Of a DNA stretch of 64,000 bases, positions 23,117-31,956 are shown piece by piece. The notes under the pieces were generated by a model that saw only the letters and a program-made list of their open reading frames with translations, did no database searches and was not told the DNA's origin. The translations under genes were made by a program, and so were the position numbers. The stretch comes from Halorussus marinus (lineage in GTDB: Archaea > Halobacteriota > Halobacteria > Halobacteriales > Haladaptataceae), in the NCBI RefSeq assembly GCF_004765795.1, contig NZ_SBIV01000004.1, positions 124,001-188,000 of the forward strand. The letters run 5' to 3'. Numbering within the stretch: the first letter of the stretch is position 1; every line of letters begins with the position of its first letter.

Positions 23117-24705
23117 CGGCTCACCTCCGGCGGCGTGGCGGTCTCGATCCGCCTGAGCGCGGTCAGGACGCCGTCCATCTTCTGTTCGGTCTCCTCGTAC
23201 TCGGCGGCGGGGTCGCTGTCGGCGACGATACCCGCGCCCGCCTGCACGGTGACCCGGTCGAGGTCGTCCCCGACCGCGTCGTGTTCGACCGTCGCAGTCC
23301 GGATGACGATGGCGAAGTCGGCGTCGCCGGTCCACGAGTAGTAGCCGACGCCGCCGCCGTACAGCCCCCGCGGCGAGCGTTCGAGGTCGTCGATAATCTC
23401 CATCGCGCGGATCTTGGGCGCGCCCGACAGCGTGCCCGCGGGGAACGACGCCCGGGTCGCGTCGAAGGCGTCGGCGTCGGCCGCCAGCCGGCCGGTCACG
23501 GTGCTCTCGATGTGCTGGACGTGACTGTACTTGAGCACGTTCATGAACTCGTCGACGCTGACGCTACCGGGCTCGCTCACCCGTCGGACGTCGTTGCGCG
23601 CGAGGTCGACGAGCATGGTGTGTTCGGCCCGCTCCTTGCCGTCGGCGAGCATCTCGCCCGCGAGCCGGCGGTCCTCGACCGGGCTCGACCCGCGCGGACA
23701 GGTGCCCGCGATGGGGTTGGCCATCACCTCGTCGCCGCGGACCGACACCAGCGTCTCGGGGCTCGCGCCCACCACCGTCAGGTCGCCGTGGCCGAGCAGG
23801 TACATGTACGGCGAGGGGTTCACCTCCCGGAGCGCCTCGTAGAAGCCGAGCGCGTCGATCTCGCCGTCGAGTTCGCGCTTGCGGGAGATCACGCCCTGAT
23901 AGATGTCGCCGTCGAGGACGTGTTCTTTCGCGGTCCGGACCGTGTCCTCGTACTCCTCGCGCGGGCCCGCGGTCTCGCCCTCGCGGACGAACCCGCCGGT
24001 CTCGGGGGCGTCGGCCGCCCCCAGGCGGTCGGCCACGCGATCGGCCTCGGCCCTGAGGTCGTCGTACACCGCGCCGGGGTCGTCGTCGGGGCCGACGACC
24101 GGCGTGAACACCAGCGAGACCGTCTCGGCGAGGTGATCGAACGCCAGCGTCTTGGTGTTGAGCACGAACTGGGCGTCCGGGAACCGCGAGTCGGGGCGCT
24201 CGACGCCGACCTCGTCGAGCCAGAGGTCGTAGACCGCGTCGTAGGCCAGAAAGCCGACGAGCCCGCCGTCGAACCGCTGGCCGTCCCCGTTCTCGAACCC
24301 GCGGCGATCCGCGTCCGGGAGCGCGGTCCGGAGCGCCTCCAGCGTCTCGCCCGACCGCGCGGGCGAGACGTGCGCGGCGGCCCGGCCACCGAGCGACTCG
24401 ACGCGCACGTCGTCGGGGTCGACGGTCACGACGGCGTCGGGGTCGTACCCCACGTACGAGTAGCGGGCGTGGCGCTCGCCCGACGAGTCGGGGGAAAACG
24501 CCCCGTCGGGATCGCTGGAGGCGGTCTTCTCCGCGCTCTCCAGCAGGAAGGCGTACTCAGAGCGGTCGGTCTCGGTCGAGCGCCCGGTCAGCGCGGCGTA
24601 CGCCGACAGGGGTGCGGTCTCGACCCCGAGTTCGGTCCCGACGCGCACGACCGCGGGATCGTCGCCGCTCGCGAGCTCGACGAACCGCTCTCGGTCCGGA
24701 TTCAT
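23113..24705 (-). CDS. trpE: anthranilate synthase large subunit
   Basis: TrpE turns chorismate into anthranilate, the first committed step to tryptophan. The 530-residue protein has the conserved chorismate-binding core: GDIYQGVISRKRE, ASPETLVSVRGDEVMANPIAGTCPRG, SHVQHIESTVTGRL, GTLSGAPKIRAMEII and GLYGGGVGYYSW. The N-terminal part likely carries the tryptophan feedback site. ATGA overlaps join it to trpF upstream and trpG downstream. Confidence 0.96.
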   Translation of the reverse strand: MNPDRERFVELASGDDPAVVRVGTELGVETAPLSAYAALTGRSTETDRSEYAFLLESAEKTASSDPDGAFSPDSSGERHARYSYVGYDPDAVVTVDPDDVRVESLGGRAAAHVSPARSGETLEALRTALPDADRRGFENGDGQRFDGGLVGFLAYDAVYDLWLDEVGVERPDSRFPDAQFVLNTKTLAFDHLAETVSLVFTPVVGPDDDPGAVYDDLRAEADRVADRLGAADAPETGGFVREGETAGPREEYEDTVRTAKEHVLDGDIYQGVISRKRELDGEIDALGFYEALREVNPSPYMYLLGHGDLTVVGASPETLVSVRGDEVMANPIAGTCPRGSSPVEDRRLAGEMLADGKERAEHTMLVDLARNDVRRVSEPGSVSVDEFMNVLKYSHVQHIESTVTGRLAADADAFDATRASFPAGTLSGAPKIRAMEIIDDLERSPRGLYGGGVGYYSWTGDADFAIVIRTATVEHDAVGDDLDRVTVQAGAGIVADSDPAAEYEETEQKMDGVLTALRRIETATPPEVSR

Positions 24706-25370
24706 GGCTTGGGGGCCGGCTCGGCGCGCTCGGCGTTCGTCACGAACGACGCGACGGCTTCGGGGTCTTTCCGGCCGCCCGCGGTCTCGTCGGGGTCCTC
24801 GCGCTCGACGCCGCTGGCGACGTCGACCGCGAAGGGATCGACCGCCCGGACGGCCGCCCCGACGTTCTCGGGGGTCAGCCCGCCCGCGAGCACGACCGGC
24901 GAGTCGAGGTCGGCCGCGACGTCGGCGGTCCGGTCCCAGTCGTGCGTCCGGCCGGTCCCGCCCGCGCCGTCGGCGTCGACCGAGTCGACGAGCAGCGCGT
25001 CGGCCACCTCGTCGTAGCGCCGCGCCCGCTCGGGATCGGCGGCGTCGACGGTCTTGAGCACCTTCGCGTCGACGCTAGAGGTCAGGTACGCCAGATCGCC
25101 GACTTCGAGGTCGCCGTGGACCTGGACGGCGTCGACGCCGACCGTTCGGGCCAGTTCGGCCACCGACCCGGGGCTGTCGGACATCGTCACCAGCACGGTG
25201 GTCACGAACGGCGGGGCCGCGGCCGCGAGGTCGGCCGCGACCCTGGGGGCGATCTCCCGCGGGGAGTCGACGGGAACGTCGACGAGGAGTCCGATCGCGT
25301 CGGCGCCGGCCTCGACGGCGGTCCGGAGGTCCTCGCGTCCGGTGATCCCGCAGATCTTCGCGCGGGTCAT
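24702..25370 (-). CDS. trpF: phosphoribosylanthranilate isomerase
   Basis: TrpF performs the Amadori rearrangement of phosphoribosylanthranilate. The 222-residue TIM barrel begins MTRAKICGITGRED, with the general-base Cys in KICGIT. It has VQVHGDLE and VLAGGLTPENVGAAV near the phosphate site, and FAVDVASGVE at the end. A short acidic extension follows. It overlaps trpD and trpE by 4 bases each. Confidence 0.95.
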   Translation of the reverse strand: MTRAKICGITGREDLRTAVEAGADAIGLLVDVPVDSPREIAPRVAADLAAAAPPFVTTVLVTMSDSPGSVAELARTVGVDAVQVHGDLEVGDLAYLTSSVDAKVLKTVDAADPERARRYDEVADALLVDSVDADGAGGTGRTHDWDRTADVAADLDSPVVLAGGLTPENVGAAVRAVDPFAVDVASGVEREDPDETAGGRKDPEAVASFVTNAERAEPAPKP

Positions 25371-26371
25371 GCCGTCACTGGCTCACAGAGCTGTTCGAGC
25401 TTCTCGGTCGCGTCGCCGTCGTCGATCGCCTTCGCGGCGCGCTCGACGCCGTCTTCGAGCGAGTCGGCCTCACCAGCGACGTAGATCGCCGCGCCCGCGT
25501 TGGCGAGGATGATGTCGCGTTTCGCGCCGGTCACCTCGCCCGCGGCGATGCCCCGGAGGTCCGCGGCGTTCTCCGCGGGACTCCCGCCCGCGACCTCGGC
25601 CACGTCGTGGCGGTCGAGCCCGAAGTCCTCGGGAGCGAGGGTGTACTCCTCGATCTCGTCGCCCCGGACCTCCGCGACCGCGGTCTCGTCGTGGACCGCG
25701 ATCTCGTCCATGCCCGAGCCGTGGACGACCAGCGCGCGCTCGACGTCCATCTGCGCGAGCGATCGGGCGAGCACGGGCACGAGGTCCGGATCGTAGACGC
25801 CGACGATCTGGCTGTCGGCGCCCGCCGGGTTGGTGAGCGGGCCGAGCACGTTGAACACGGTCCGCATCCCGAGTTCGCGCCGCGGGCCGATGACCGCCTT
25901 CATCGCGGGGTGGAAGACGGGCGCGAGCATGAAGCCGATGCCGTCGGCCTCGATGGCGGCCTCGACCGCCGGCGGTTCGGCGTCGATCTGGACGCCGACT
26001 TCCTCTAGCACGTCGGCGCTCCCGGACGACGAGGACACCGAGTAGTTGCCGTGCTTGGCGACCGGAACGCCGGCGCCGCTGGCGACGATCGCGCTCGTGG
26101 TCGAGACGTTGATGGTCGAGTAGTCGTCGCCGCCGGTGCCGCAGGTGTCGACCAGCGGCGACCGGTCGGGGTCGATGGTCCGGGCGGCGTCGCGCATCCC
26201 CCGTGCGAACCCCGCGATCTCGGTTTCGGTCTCGCCCTTCGCGCGGAGGGCGGCGAGCAGTGCGCCGATCTGGGCCTCGGTCGCGTCCTCGAAGACGGCG
26301 GCGGCCGCCTCGCGGGCCTCCGCGAGCGTGAGATCCTCGCCGTCGGTGACGCGTTCGATGTATGTTTGCAT
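25367..26371 (-). CDS. trpD: anthranilate phosphoribosyltransferase
   Basis: TrpD attaches phosphoribose to anthranilate. The 334-residue protein has the family signature VDTCGTGGDDYSTINVSTTSA (broken here at the catalytic GTGGD), KHGNYSVSSSSGSADVLE and GPLTNPAG. First gene of the operon, with its ATG at 26371. The upstream region has a TATA-like CTTAAG and palindromic sequence at the predicted transcription start. Confidence 0.96.
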   Translation of the reverse strand: MQTYIERVTDGEDLTLAEAREAAAAVFEDATEAQIGALLAALRAKGETETEIAGFARGMRDAARTIDPDRSPLVDTCGTGGDDYSTINVSTTSAIVASGAGVPVAKHGNYSVSSSSGSADVLEEVGVQIDAEPPAVEAAIEADGIGFMLAPVFHPAMKAVIGPRRELGMRTVFNVLGPLTNPAGADSQIVGVYDPDLVPVLARSLAQMDVERALVVHGSGMDEIAVHDETAVAEVRGDEIEEYTLAPEDFGLDRHDVAEVAGGSPAENAADLRGIAAGEVTGAKRDIILANAGAAIYVAGEADSLEDGVERAAKAIDDGDATEKLEQLCEPVTA

Positions 26372-26383
26372 TTTAAATCACCA

Positions 26384-26430
26384 ATGTACGTCTTCGTCTT
26401 ACGATGAACATAATCGTACATCTACTTAAG
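26384..26430 (-). promoter_or_regulatory. trp operon promoter with palindromic operator
   Basis: TACGAT (26400-26405) and ATCGTA (26413-26418) form a perfect inverted repeat with a 7-base spacer. A wider pair ATGTACG/CGTACAT sits at 26384-26390 and 26415-26421. The TATA-like CCTTAAGTAG on the minus strand (26421-26430) places the palindrome over the expected start of transcription. This suggests repression by a dimeric regulator, perhaps tryptophan-responsive. Confidence 0.5.
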
Positions 26431-26597
26431 GATGTCGGGGTCGGCGGCTCCGCGACGACGCGCCGAATTGCGGCGGGAGACGACCTAATCTTCGACCTTT
26501 AGGATCGGCGGCTCTGAAATCGCCCGCCCGCGTCGTAATTCGAAAGGTTCATTTATACCCGCGGACAACGAGTGGATGCGTTCGAGATAGGCCGCAT

Positions 26598-26671
26598 GGG
26601 TTTGTGGTCTAGTTGGTTATGACACCTCCTTGACATGGAGGAGGCCGGCAGTTCAAATCTGCCCAAACCCA
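26598..26671 (+). tRNA. tRNA-Val (GAC anticodon)
   Basis: All four arms fold: acceptor GGGTTTG pairs with CAAACCC, D arm GTC...GAC, anticodon stem CCTCC/GGAGG around the loop TTGACAT (anticodon GAC), and T arm GGCAG/CTGCC around TTCAAAT. There is no intron and CCA is not encoded. A TTTATA element lies about 45 bases upstream. I saw no repeated 3' end nearby that would mark an integrated element. Confidence 0.96.
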
Positions 26672-26785
26672 CTCCCCTTCGTTTTACCGGGATTCCCCGC
26701 TCGTACGGAGTCTCGTGCATTCGGCTCCGAACACCGACCCACTGCGATCACTCGATTTATTGAGTCGGTGTCCGTATCCGAGAGC

Positions 26786-27274
26786 GTGTCCTCCACCACA
26801 CGCCGTTCGGTGCTCGCGGCGCTCAGTTCGGCCGCCGTCGTCGCCACCGCGGGGTGTTCGTCGATTCGCTCGGACGACCCCCCGGCTGGGAGCCTCCGGT
26901 TCGTCAACGATGACGACGTCCCGCACACGATCACGATGGGAGTCACCGGCGTCGGCGACGAACCCGGCGACGGCGCCGGAATGGTAGACGGCGACCCCGT
27001 CGTCCCGCCCGCCCAGCGAAATCTGACCGCTGGCACGTCGATCGAACCGGGCGAGAGTTCGACCTACGAGAGCGTCTTCACGGAGCCGGTCTGGTACGCG
27101 GTCCGGTTCACCGTCGACGGACGGGAACCCGAAAACCAGACGGGCGTGACGGCGTTCCGCCCCTCCCCGACCGACAGCGCGGCCGGGAACACGTTAGCGG
27201 GGAAGATCTACGAGTCGGGCGAGTTTTCGTGGATCGTCAGCAGTACCGACGACGCCGGTTCGTTCGGCGAGTAG
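26786..27274 (+). CDS. predicted Tat-exported lipoprotein, unknown function
   Basis: From the GTG at 26786 the protein has 162 residues, beginning MSSTTRRSVLAALSSAAVVATAGC. The twin-arginine, hydrophobic stretch and lipobox (TAGC) predict Tat export and lipid anchoring. The mature part (GSLRFVNDDDVPHTITMGVTG ... YAVRFTVDGRE) looks like an all-beta, cupredoxin- or Ig-like fold without clear metal ligands. The start was chosen because ATTTATTG at about 26758 lies 28 bases ahead; a GTG at 26768 would add six residues. Confidence 0.75.
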   Translation: MSSTTRRSVLAALSSAAVVATAGCSSIRSDDPPAGSLRFVNDDDVPHTITMGVTGVGDEPGDGAGMVDGDPVVPPAQRNLTAGTSIEPGESSTYESVFTEPVWYAVRFTVDGREPENQTGVTAFRPSPTDSAAGNTLAGKIYESGEFSWIVSSTDDAGSFGE

Positions 27275-27363
27275 GCGGACTCCTCGCGGGACGACGTGAA
27301 CTCCGCTGCGAAGACGCGACGACCGACCTGTATAGCTAAGTGACACAACCGCCAAGGACTCGC

Positions 27364-27984
27364 ATGGCTTCTCGACTCCGAGGTGCCACCGGTTTGGCGG
27401 TCGGTCGGGTGCTGAGTGGACTCGCAGTCCTGTCTGCGGGCGTCGCAGTCGCGATTCTCGCGTTCCCCAATCCGCTCGCGGACGTGTTCTTCACCGGGAT
27501 CGTAGCGCTCGGCGTGGTTTTCGCGCTCGTCGGCGCGTTCGGCGCGTGGACGAACCGGACCGCGTTCGCCTGGGCGGGCGCCCTCCTGCTTGCGGGACTT
27601 TCGGTCGCGGGACTGATGTCGATCGGGTTCGTCCTCGCACCCGCCGCAGTCTTCCTGCTCGGCGCCGCGCTCTGCTCGCAACTGGCCGGCCCGCGGATCG
27701 ATGTTCGCGAGGCGATCGTCGCCGATCCGCCGACGGTATCGGAAATAGCTCTGAAAGCCCTGATCGGCACCGTTTCGGTCGCCGCCGGAGCGGGGGCGGG
27801 ATACGCCGGCGCCGTCAGACGGGATCTGTTCGGGGCGTGTGCGACCGAAACGCTGGAGTGTGCGCTCGCGAAGGCGAACTGGGCCGGGATCGGAACGACC
27901 CTGCTCGGCGTGGTCGCGATCAGCCTCGGAGCGTGGCTCGTCTGGAGACAGATCTACGTATCACGCGTGCTCGCATCGGCGTAG
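27364..27984 (+). CDS. multi-pass membrane protein of unknown function
   Basis: A 206-residue protein with about six hydrophobic helices; the first four fill residues 18-110. A loop with two Cys (GACATETLECALAKANW) precedes the last helix. The ATG at 27364 is chosen; a GTG 24 bases upstream is also in frame. No family recognised. Confidence 0.65.
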   Translation: MASRLRGATGLAVGRVLSGLAVLSAGVAVAILAFPNPLADVFFTGIVALGVVFALVGAFGAWTNRTAFAWAGALLLAGLSVAGLMSIGFVLAPAAVFLLGAALCSQLAGPRIDVREAIVADPPTVSEIALKALIGTVSVAAGAGAGYAGAVRRDLFGACATETLECALAKANWAGIGTTLLGVVAISLGAWLVWRQIYVSRVLASA

Positions 27985-28299
27985 ATCGAATCCGACCCGC
28001 GTTCGCGTGTCAGCGGCCGGTCGACGAACGCGGCGCCTCGGGGGAATCAGAACCGAAAGCGAGGGCAAAGAAAGGGGACGGAACGACTGCAGGGCGGCAG
28101 GAAGCGCGTCGGTGGGTACCGGGGGACGGTTTCGGGTGGTGGGACGCTCTGCCGCCACCGGAAACGTGATTCTATTCTAATATATGTCTTTTGTCTCGTT
28201 CACGGCGCTCGCGACCGACGCCGCCGGACAGAGCCACCGCAGATCTACTTCCGAAACGGCGTCGACGGCTCTCCGGTCGGTCCGACGCGTCGTCGGCCC
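27985..28299. other. convergent intergenic region, no gene supported
   Basis: This lies between two genes whose 3' ends face each other. It holds the AT-rich run ATTCTATTCTAATATATG near 28170-28186, which could serve as a terminator or chance TATA. The open frame that follows it runs antisense into the kinase gene and has no family features. Confidence 0.4.
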
Positions 28300-29931
28300 T
28301 CACGTCGGGGAGTCCACCGTCGGTTCGGCGTCCGTCCCGGGGTCGTCGGGCGTCTCGGGGCTCGCGGTCTCGAATGTCAGACAAACGACGCTCCCTCGCG
28401 GGTCTCGCTCGCGAAACGACACCTCGCCGTTCGACTTCGCGACGATCCAGCTCACGAGCCAGAGTCCGAGCCCGCTGGTGTGATCGAGGGGCGTCTCGTA
28501 GCCGCGTTCGAGCACGGCGACCTCCGCGTCCGGGATCCCCGGCCCGTTGTCCGCGATGCGGACCTCGACGGCGTCGTCCCCGGCGTCGGCGATTTCGACG
28601 TCGATCTCGGGCGACTCGGCGTCGTTGTGCTTGGCGGCGTTGTCGATCACGTTTCTGAGCGCGGATTCGACCAGCGAATGGGCGGCGACCCGACACGACT
28701 CACACGCCGGCCCGTCAGTTCGAACCCCCGAATAGTCGCGTTCGACCCGTTCGAGCTCGGCCTCGATGATGTCGGCGAGGTCGACGACCGTAGTCTCGTT
28801 CAGTTCGCTCTGGAGGACACACTCGATGTCGCGGATCTGTCTGCTCATCTCCGCGAGATCGGCCGCCTGATCCCGGATCGTCGCGGCGCTGTCGGCGTCG
28901 TCTTCGATCGCGCTCTCGGCCAGCAGTTCGGCGTGGCCCTGAATCACGTTCGCGGCGTTCCGCAGATCGTGGCGAAACACCCGGTTGAGAACGGTGAGCT
29001 GGCGGTTCAGTCGAGTGGCCTGATCGCGGGCGGCGGCCAACTGTTGCTCGCGGTCCGCACGCTCTAACGCGGTCCGGGTGTTCGCGGCCAGAATCTTCGC
29101 CAGCGACACGTCGGCCTCGTCGAAGGTGCCGACGTCGGTCGAGCCGATGTTGATCACGCCGTGGTCTCCGAGCGGAAGGATGATCTCGCTCCGGATCGGC
29201 GTGTCGCTCCGGTGGCGCTCGGGCTGGTCGCTCACGTCGTCGAACACCATGACCTCGCCCGTTTCGAACGCCCGCCACGACAGGCTCGTGCCGGCGGTGT
29301 AGGTGGGCACGTCGGAGATCAGATCGGTCCCCTCGTCGGTGACTGCGACCGGTTTCAGCGCATCCTCGTCGTCGTCGTAGAGCCAGGCACCGCTCACCCG
29401 CAAGTCCAGAATGTCGCGGGCGGTCTCGACCGCGCGGGTCGCGATCTCCTCGCGGTCCCGGAGCCGAACCAGATCGCGGGTCGCCGTGTGGAGATCGTGG
29501 AGCGCCCGCTCGCGCGTGGCGATCTCGGCCCGCTGGCGGTGTCGCTGGGCGTCGTAGAGCCCGATGACGAACCCGATGAGCGCGCCGACCGACGCCGCGC
29601 CGAGAACCACGAACTCCTGATCGACCATCCGGACGCCGTGGGCCTGCTGGGACCGGATCGTGAGCACCGCACTCGAACTCAGTGCGCCGACACACACGAT
29701 ACACCAGGCCGCGATCCGGTTGGCGGTGGCGGCGCCGACCGACCGCCGCCACAGCCAGACGCCGCCCGCGAACACCCCCAGACTGATGAGCGCCGGGAAG
29801 ACGACCCCGAAGAGGATCGTCCGGGAGGACTCGGCCGAGTGGGTCGCGTGGACGAGATGAGCCAGACACAGGCCGCCCCCGAGAGCCAATATCACGGCTA
29901 GCCCACCCATAGAATCGAAGGCCCTTCTCAT
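28300..29931 (-). CDS. membrane GAF-domain sensor histidine kinase
   Basis: A 543-residue kinase. Four membrane helices (about 5-130) are followed by a coiled-coil-like segment, a GAF domain (about 165-310), and the phosphoacceptor motif RVFRHDLRNAANV with His near 321. The ATPase domain has N-box NVIDNAAKHND, DNGPGIPD and GLGLWLVSWIV. The ATG at 29931 is supported by TTTATA (29957-29962) 26 bases upstream. No response regulator is adjacent, so its partner is elsewhere, as is common in haloarchaea. Confidence 0.92.
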   Translation of the reverse strand: MRRAFDSMGGLAVILALGGGLCLAHLVHATHSAESSRTILFGVVFPALISLGVFAGGVWLWRRSVGAATANRIAAWCIVCVGALSSSAVLTIRSQQAHGVRMVDQEFVVLGAASVGALIGFVIGLYDAQRHRQRAEIATRERALHDLHTATRDLVRLRDREEIATRAVETARDILDLRVSGAWLYDDDEDALKPVAVTDEGTDLISDVPTYTAGTSLSWRAFETGEVMVFDDVSDQPERHRSDTPIRSEIILPLGDHGVINIGSTDVGTFDEADVSLAKILAANTRTALERADREQQLAAARDQATRLNRQLTVLNRVFRHDLRNAANVIQGHAELLAESAIEDDADSAATIRDQAADLAEMSRQIRDIECVLQSELNETTVVDLADIIEAELERVERDYSGVRTDGPACESCRVAAHSLVESALRNVIDNAAKHNDAESPEIDVEIADAGDDAVEVRIADNGPGIPDAEVAVLERGYETPLDHTSGLGLWLVSWIVAKSNGEVSFRERDPRGSVVCLTFETASPETPDDPGTDAEPTVDSPT

Positions 29932-30076
29932 TAAAACACACACTGGATCGGGGCGATTTATACCTTCGGGACCAGACAGTCCCAGCGGTCTCGTTCGCCG
30001 TCGGCCGACTGCCGGCCGATCGATCCGGTCGAAGCGTCTCGTCGCTACGGGGCTCGAACCGGCGGCGTTCGGGGTA

Positions 30077-30796
30077 TCAGTCCCCGACGGAGGGCGTGAG
30101 CCACCCCGAGGAGAGACCCTCCTCGCGGAGATGCCACCGCTGTTGGAGTCGGCCGTCCGCGACCCGGAGTTCGACGACCGCGTCGAACAGCGGCGCGAGC
30201 CCCCGAACGCGTTCGGAGTCGTACGCGACCGGAAAGTGGAAGTGAGCCATCGCCTGCGCGCTCCGGATTCGACCGATCAGTACGTGGAGGAACCGAAAGC
30301 GGGCGGCGTCGTCGCGCGCCGAGGACAGCGGGACGAGCGAGTCGAAGCAGATGCGCAGTTCCGCGGGCGAGAGCCCGCCGGTGGCCGCCTCGAAGGCCTC
30401 GATCTCGCGGGCGATCGCGATCCCGAGCTCCGAGAGCTGACCGCGTTCGACCCGGACCGGCTCGATGGCGTCTCCGGACGGTTCGGACGGCACACTCGAC
30501 GCGGCGCTTCGGGACGGAGCCGTCCACGAGACCAGACTGGTCCGGTCGGGATCGGGCGGCGTCGAGAGGCGATCGCCGAGAATCGGACCGTCGGGGGTCG
30601 TCGAGACGAACAGGCGGCGCCGATCCGCGACCGCCTCGTCGCCGAGCATACAGTTGCAGGCGTCTCTCGCCACCGAATCGGGCACGTTACCGACGACGAG
30701 AAGCGACGAACCGCTTCGCTTGAGCTCCCGGAGCTTCGAGACGAACGCGCCGCGGTCGGGGTCAGCGAGCCCGCCGATATCGCCCCGAGATGTCAT
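30077..30796 (-). CDS. DUF7504-like protein, degenerate RecA/KaiC fold
   Basis: A 239-residue protein. Strand-loop patterns SSLLVVGNVPD and LFVSTTPDG, and a later RICFDSLVPLSS ... RFRFLHVLIGRIRSAQAMAHFHFPV, resemble a RecA/KaiC core without a Walker A motif. A winged or beta C-terminal part (VVELRVADGRLQQRWHLREEG) follows. The ATG at 30796 is chosen because a TATA-like TTTATGC overlaps the next upstream ATG. A related gene lies at 31373-31954. Function unknown; relatives often sit near signal-transduction genes. Family name recalled. Confidence 0.65.
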   Translation of the reverse strand: MTSRGDIGGLADPDRGAFVSKLRELKRSGSSLLVVGNVPDSVARDACNCMLGDEAVADRRRLFVSTTPDGPILGDRLSTPPDPDRTSLVSWTAPSRSAASSVPSEPSGDAIEPVRVERGQLSELGIAIAREIEAFEAATGGLSPAELRICFDSLVPLSSARDDAARFRFLHVLIGRIRSAQAMAHFHFPVAYDSERVRGLAPLFDAVVELRVADGRLQQRWHLREEGLSSGWLTPSVGD

Positions 30797-30965
30797 TACG
30801 TTACGGTACTCGGACTGCATAAATGAATGTTTTGTCTGATGTCACCCAACGGCACACTACTGATCGACCCCGACCGATCTCACCGAGCGTCCGACCCGTC
30901 GGACGCCGACAGTCGGACTGTCGGGGCGGTCGAATTTATACGCGCGCCGCCCGTCGACATACGGT

Positions 30966-31340
30966 ATGAGTTCTGAGGAGCGACAGACCGTCGAAGACGT
31001 AATGTCGACGCCCCTGGAGACCGTCTCGAAGGAGGCGACCGTGATGGAGGCCACACGCCGAATGCGCGACGAAGAGATAAGCGCGCTCGTTGTTCCGACC
31101 ACGCCGCGGTCGATCATCAGCAGCACGGACGTCCTCGACGCCGTCGCCGACGGGCGCGACGTCGCCGAGTTGCGGGTGTCCGACGTGATGACGACCGACG
31201 TCGAAATCGCCACTCCGGACCTCTATCTGGAGGAAGTCGCCGCGATGATGACCACGTACGGTATCAAACACCTCCCGGTCGTCGACGACGACTACGTCGG
31301 GATGGTCTCCTCGACCGACATCACGGCCGCCCTCTCGTAG
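30966..31340 (+). CDS. two-CBS-domain protein
   Basis: A 124-residue protein made of one CBS pair (Bateman module): VEDVMSTPLETVSKEATVMEATRRMRDEEISALVV and VSDVMTTDVEIATPDLYLEEVAAMMTTYGIKHLPVVDDD. CBS pairs bind adenosine nucleotides and sense energy state. ATTTATA at 30934-30940 is about 29 bases before the ATG. It lies between two DUF7504-like genes on the opposite strand. Confidence 0.93.
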   Translation: MSSEERQTVEDVMSTPLETVSKEATVMEATRRMRDEEISALVVPTTPRSIISSTDVLDAVADGRDVAELRVSDVMTTDVEIATPDLYLEEVAAMMTTYGIKHLPVVDDDYVGMVSSTDITAALS

Positions 31341-31372
31341 CGCCGCGAGGGCCCGGCAGTTCGGAGGATCGT

Positions 31373-31954
31373 TCAGGCGCCGTCGCCCGCGCCGCGGCCC
31401 ACGTCGCGCTCCCGATCGCAGACGCTTCGGAGTCGCTCGTAGGTCTCGGTGGCGACCGCCCCCGGGCTCACGCAGTAGACGCCGCGGAGATCGCGGGCCC
31501 GCACTCGGTTGGTGAGCGTCTGGAAGAACCGCGATACGCGCGACTCGTCGGCGTACATCAGGAAGACGCCCAGCGCGTCGACGAACACCCAGCCGCGACC
31601 GGGTTCGAGGTGGCCGACCGCGTCGGAGAACCGCATCCCGACGCCGGTGAGGTCCCCGGGCCGAACGTGATCGGTGGTCCAGAGATCGCCGTCGTACTCG
31701 GCCGCGGTCGGGGTGACCGGCACGACGCCGACGTCGGCGGGATCGTGACCGTCGCGTTCGAGTCGCTGGGCGATCTTTCTGGGGTGGTCGCGGGCCGCGA
31801 CGACGAGGAGGTTGTCGTAGGCGCGCTCGGGGAGCGCCGCGAACGGGGACCCGTTGGTCGGCGCCCGGACGAGCGTCTGTGTGCCAGCGGAGCCAAAGCG
31901 CTCGACGACCGGGTCCGATTGCCGAGACGACCCCGAGGGCACCCCGTCGGCCAT
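31373..31954 (-). CDS. DUF7504-like protein, second copy
   Basis: A 193-residue protein with YDNLLVVAARDHPRKIAQRLERDG, GVVPVTPT, and RGWVFVDALGVFLMYADESRVSRFFQTLTNRVRARDLRGVYCVS split by loops. These give a RecA/KaiC-like alternation of strands and helices without a phosphate-binding loop. It starts 3 bases after the DUF7344-like gene's stop and is surely cotranscribed with it. The pairing suggests a signal module; the biochemical role is unknown. Confidence 0.65.
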   Translation of the reverse strand: MADGVPSGSSRQSDPVVERFGSAGTQTLVRAPTNGSPFAALPERAYDNLLVVAARDHPRKIAQRLERDGHDPADVGVVPVTPTAAEYDGDLWTTDHVRPGDLTGVGMRFSDAVGHLEPGRGWVFVDALGVFLMYADESRVSRFFQTLTNRVRARDLRGVYCVSPGAVATETYERLRSVCDRERDVGRGAGDGA

Positions 31955-31956
31955 GG

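Noticed and set aside
26598-26671. tRNA-Val as attachment site of an integrated element
   Set aside because: No integrase gene and no second copy of the tRNA 3' end was seen in the window.
28184-28483. A 99-codon plus-strand frame after an ATATATG sequence
   Set aside because: Two-thirds of it is antisense to the kinase C-terminus, and it is Ser/Arg/Thr-rich without any domain.
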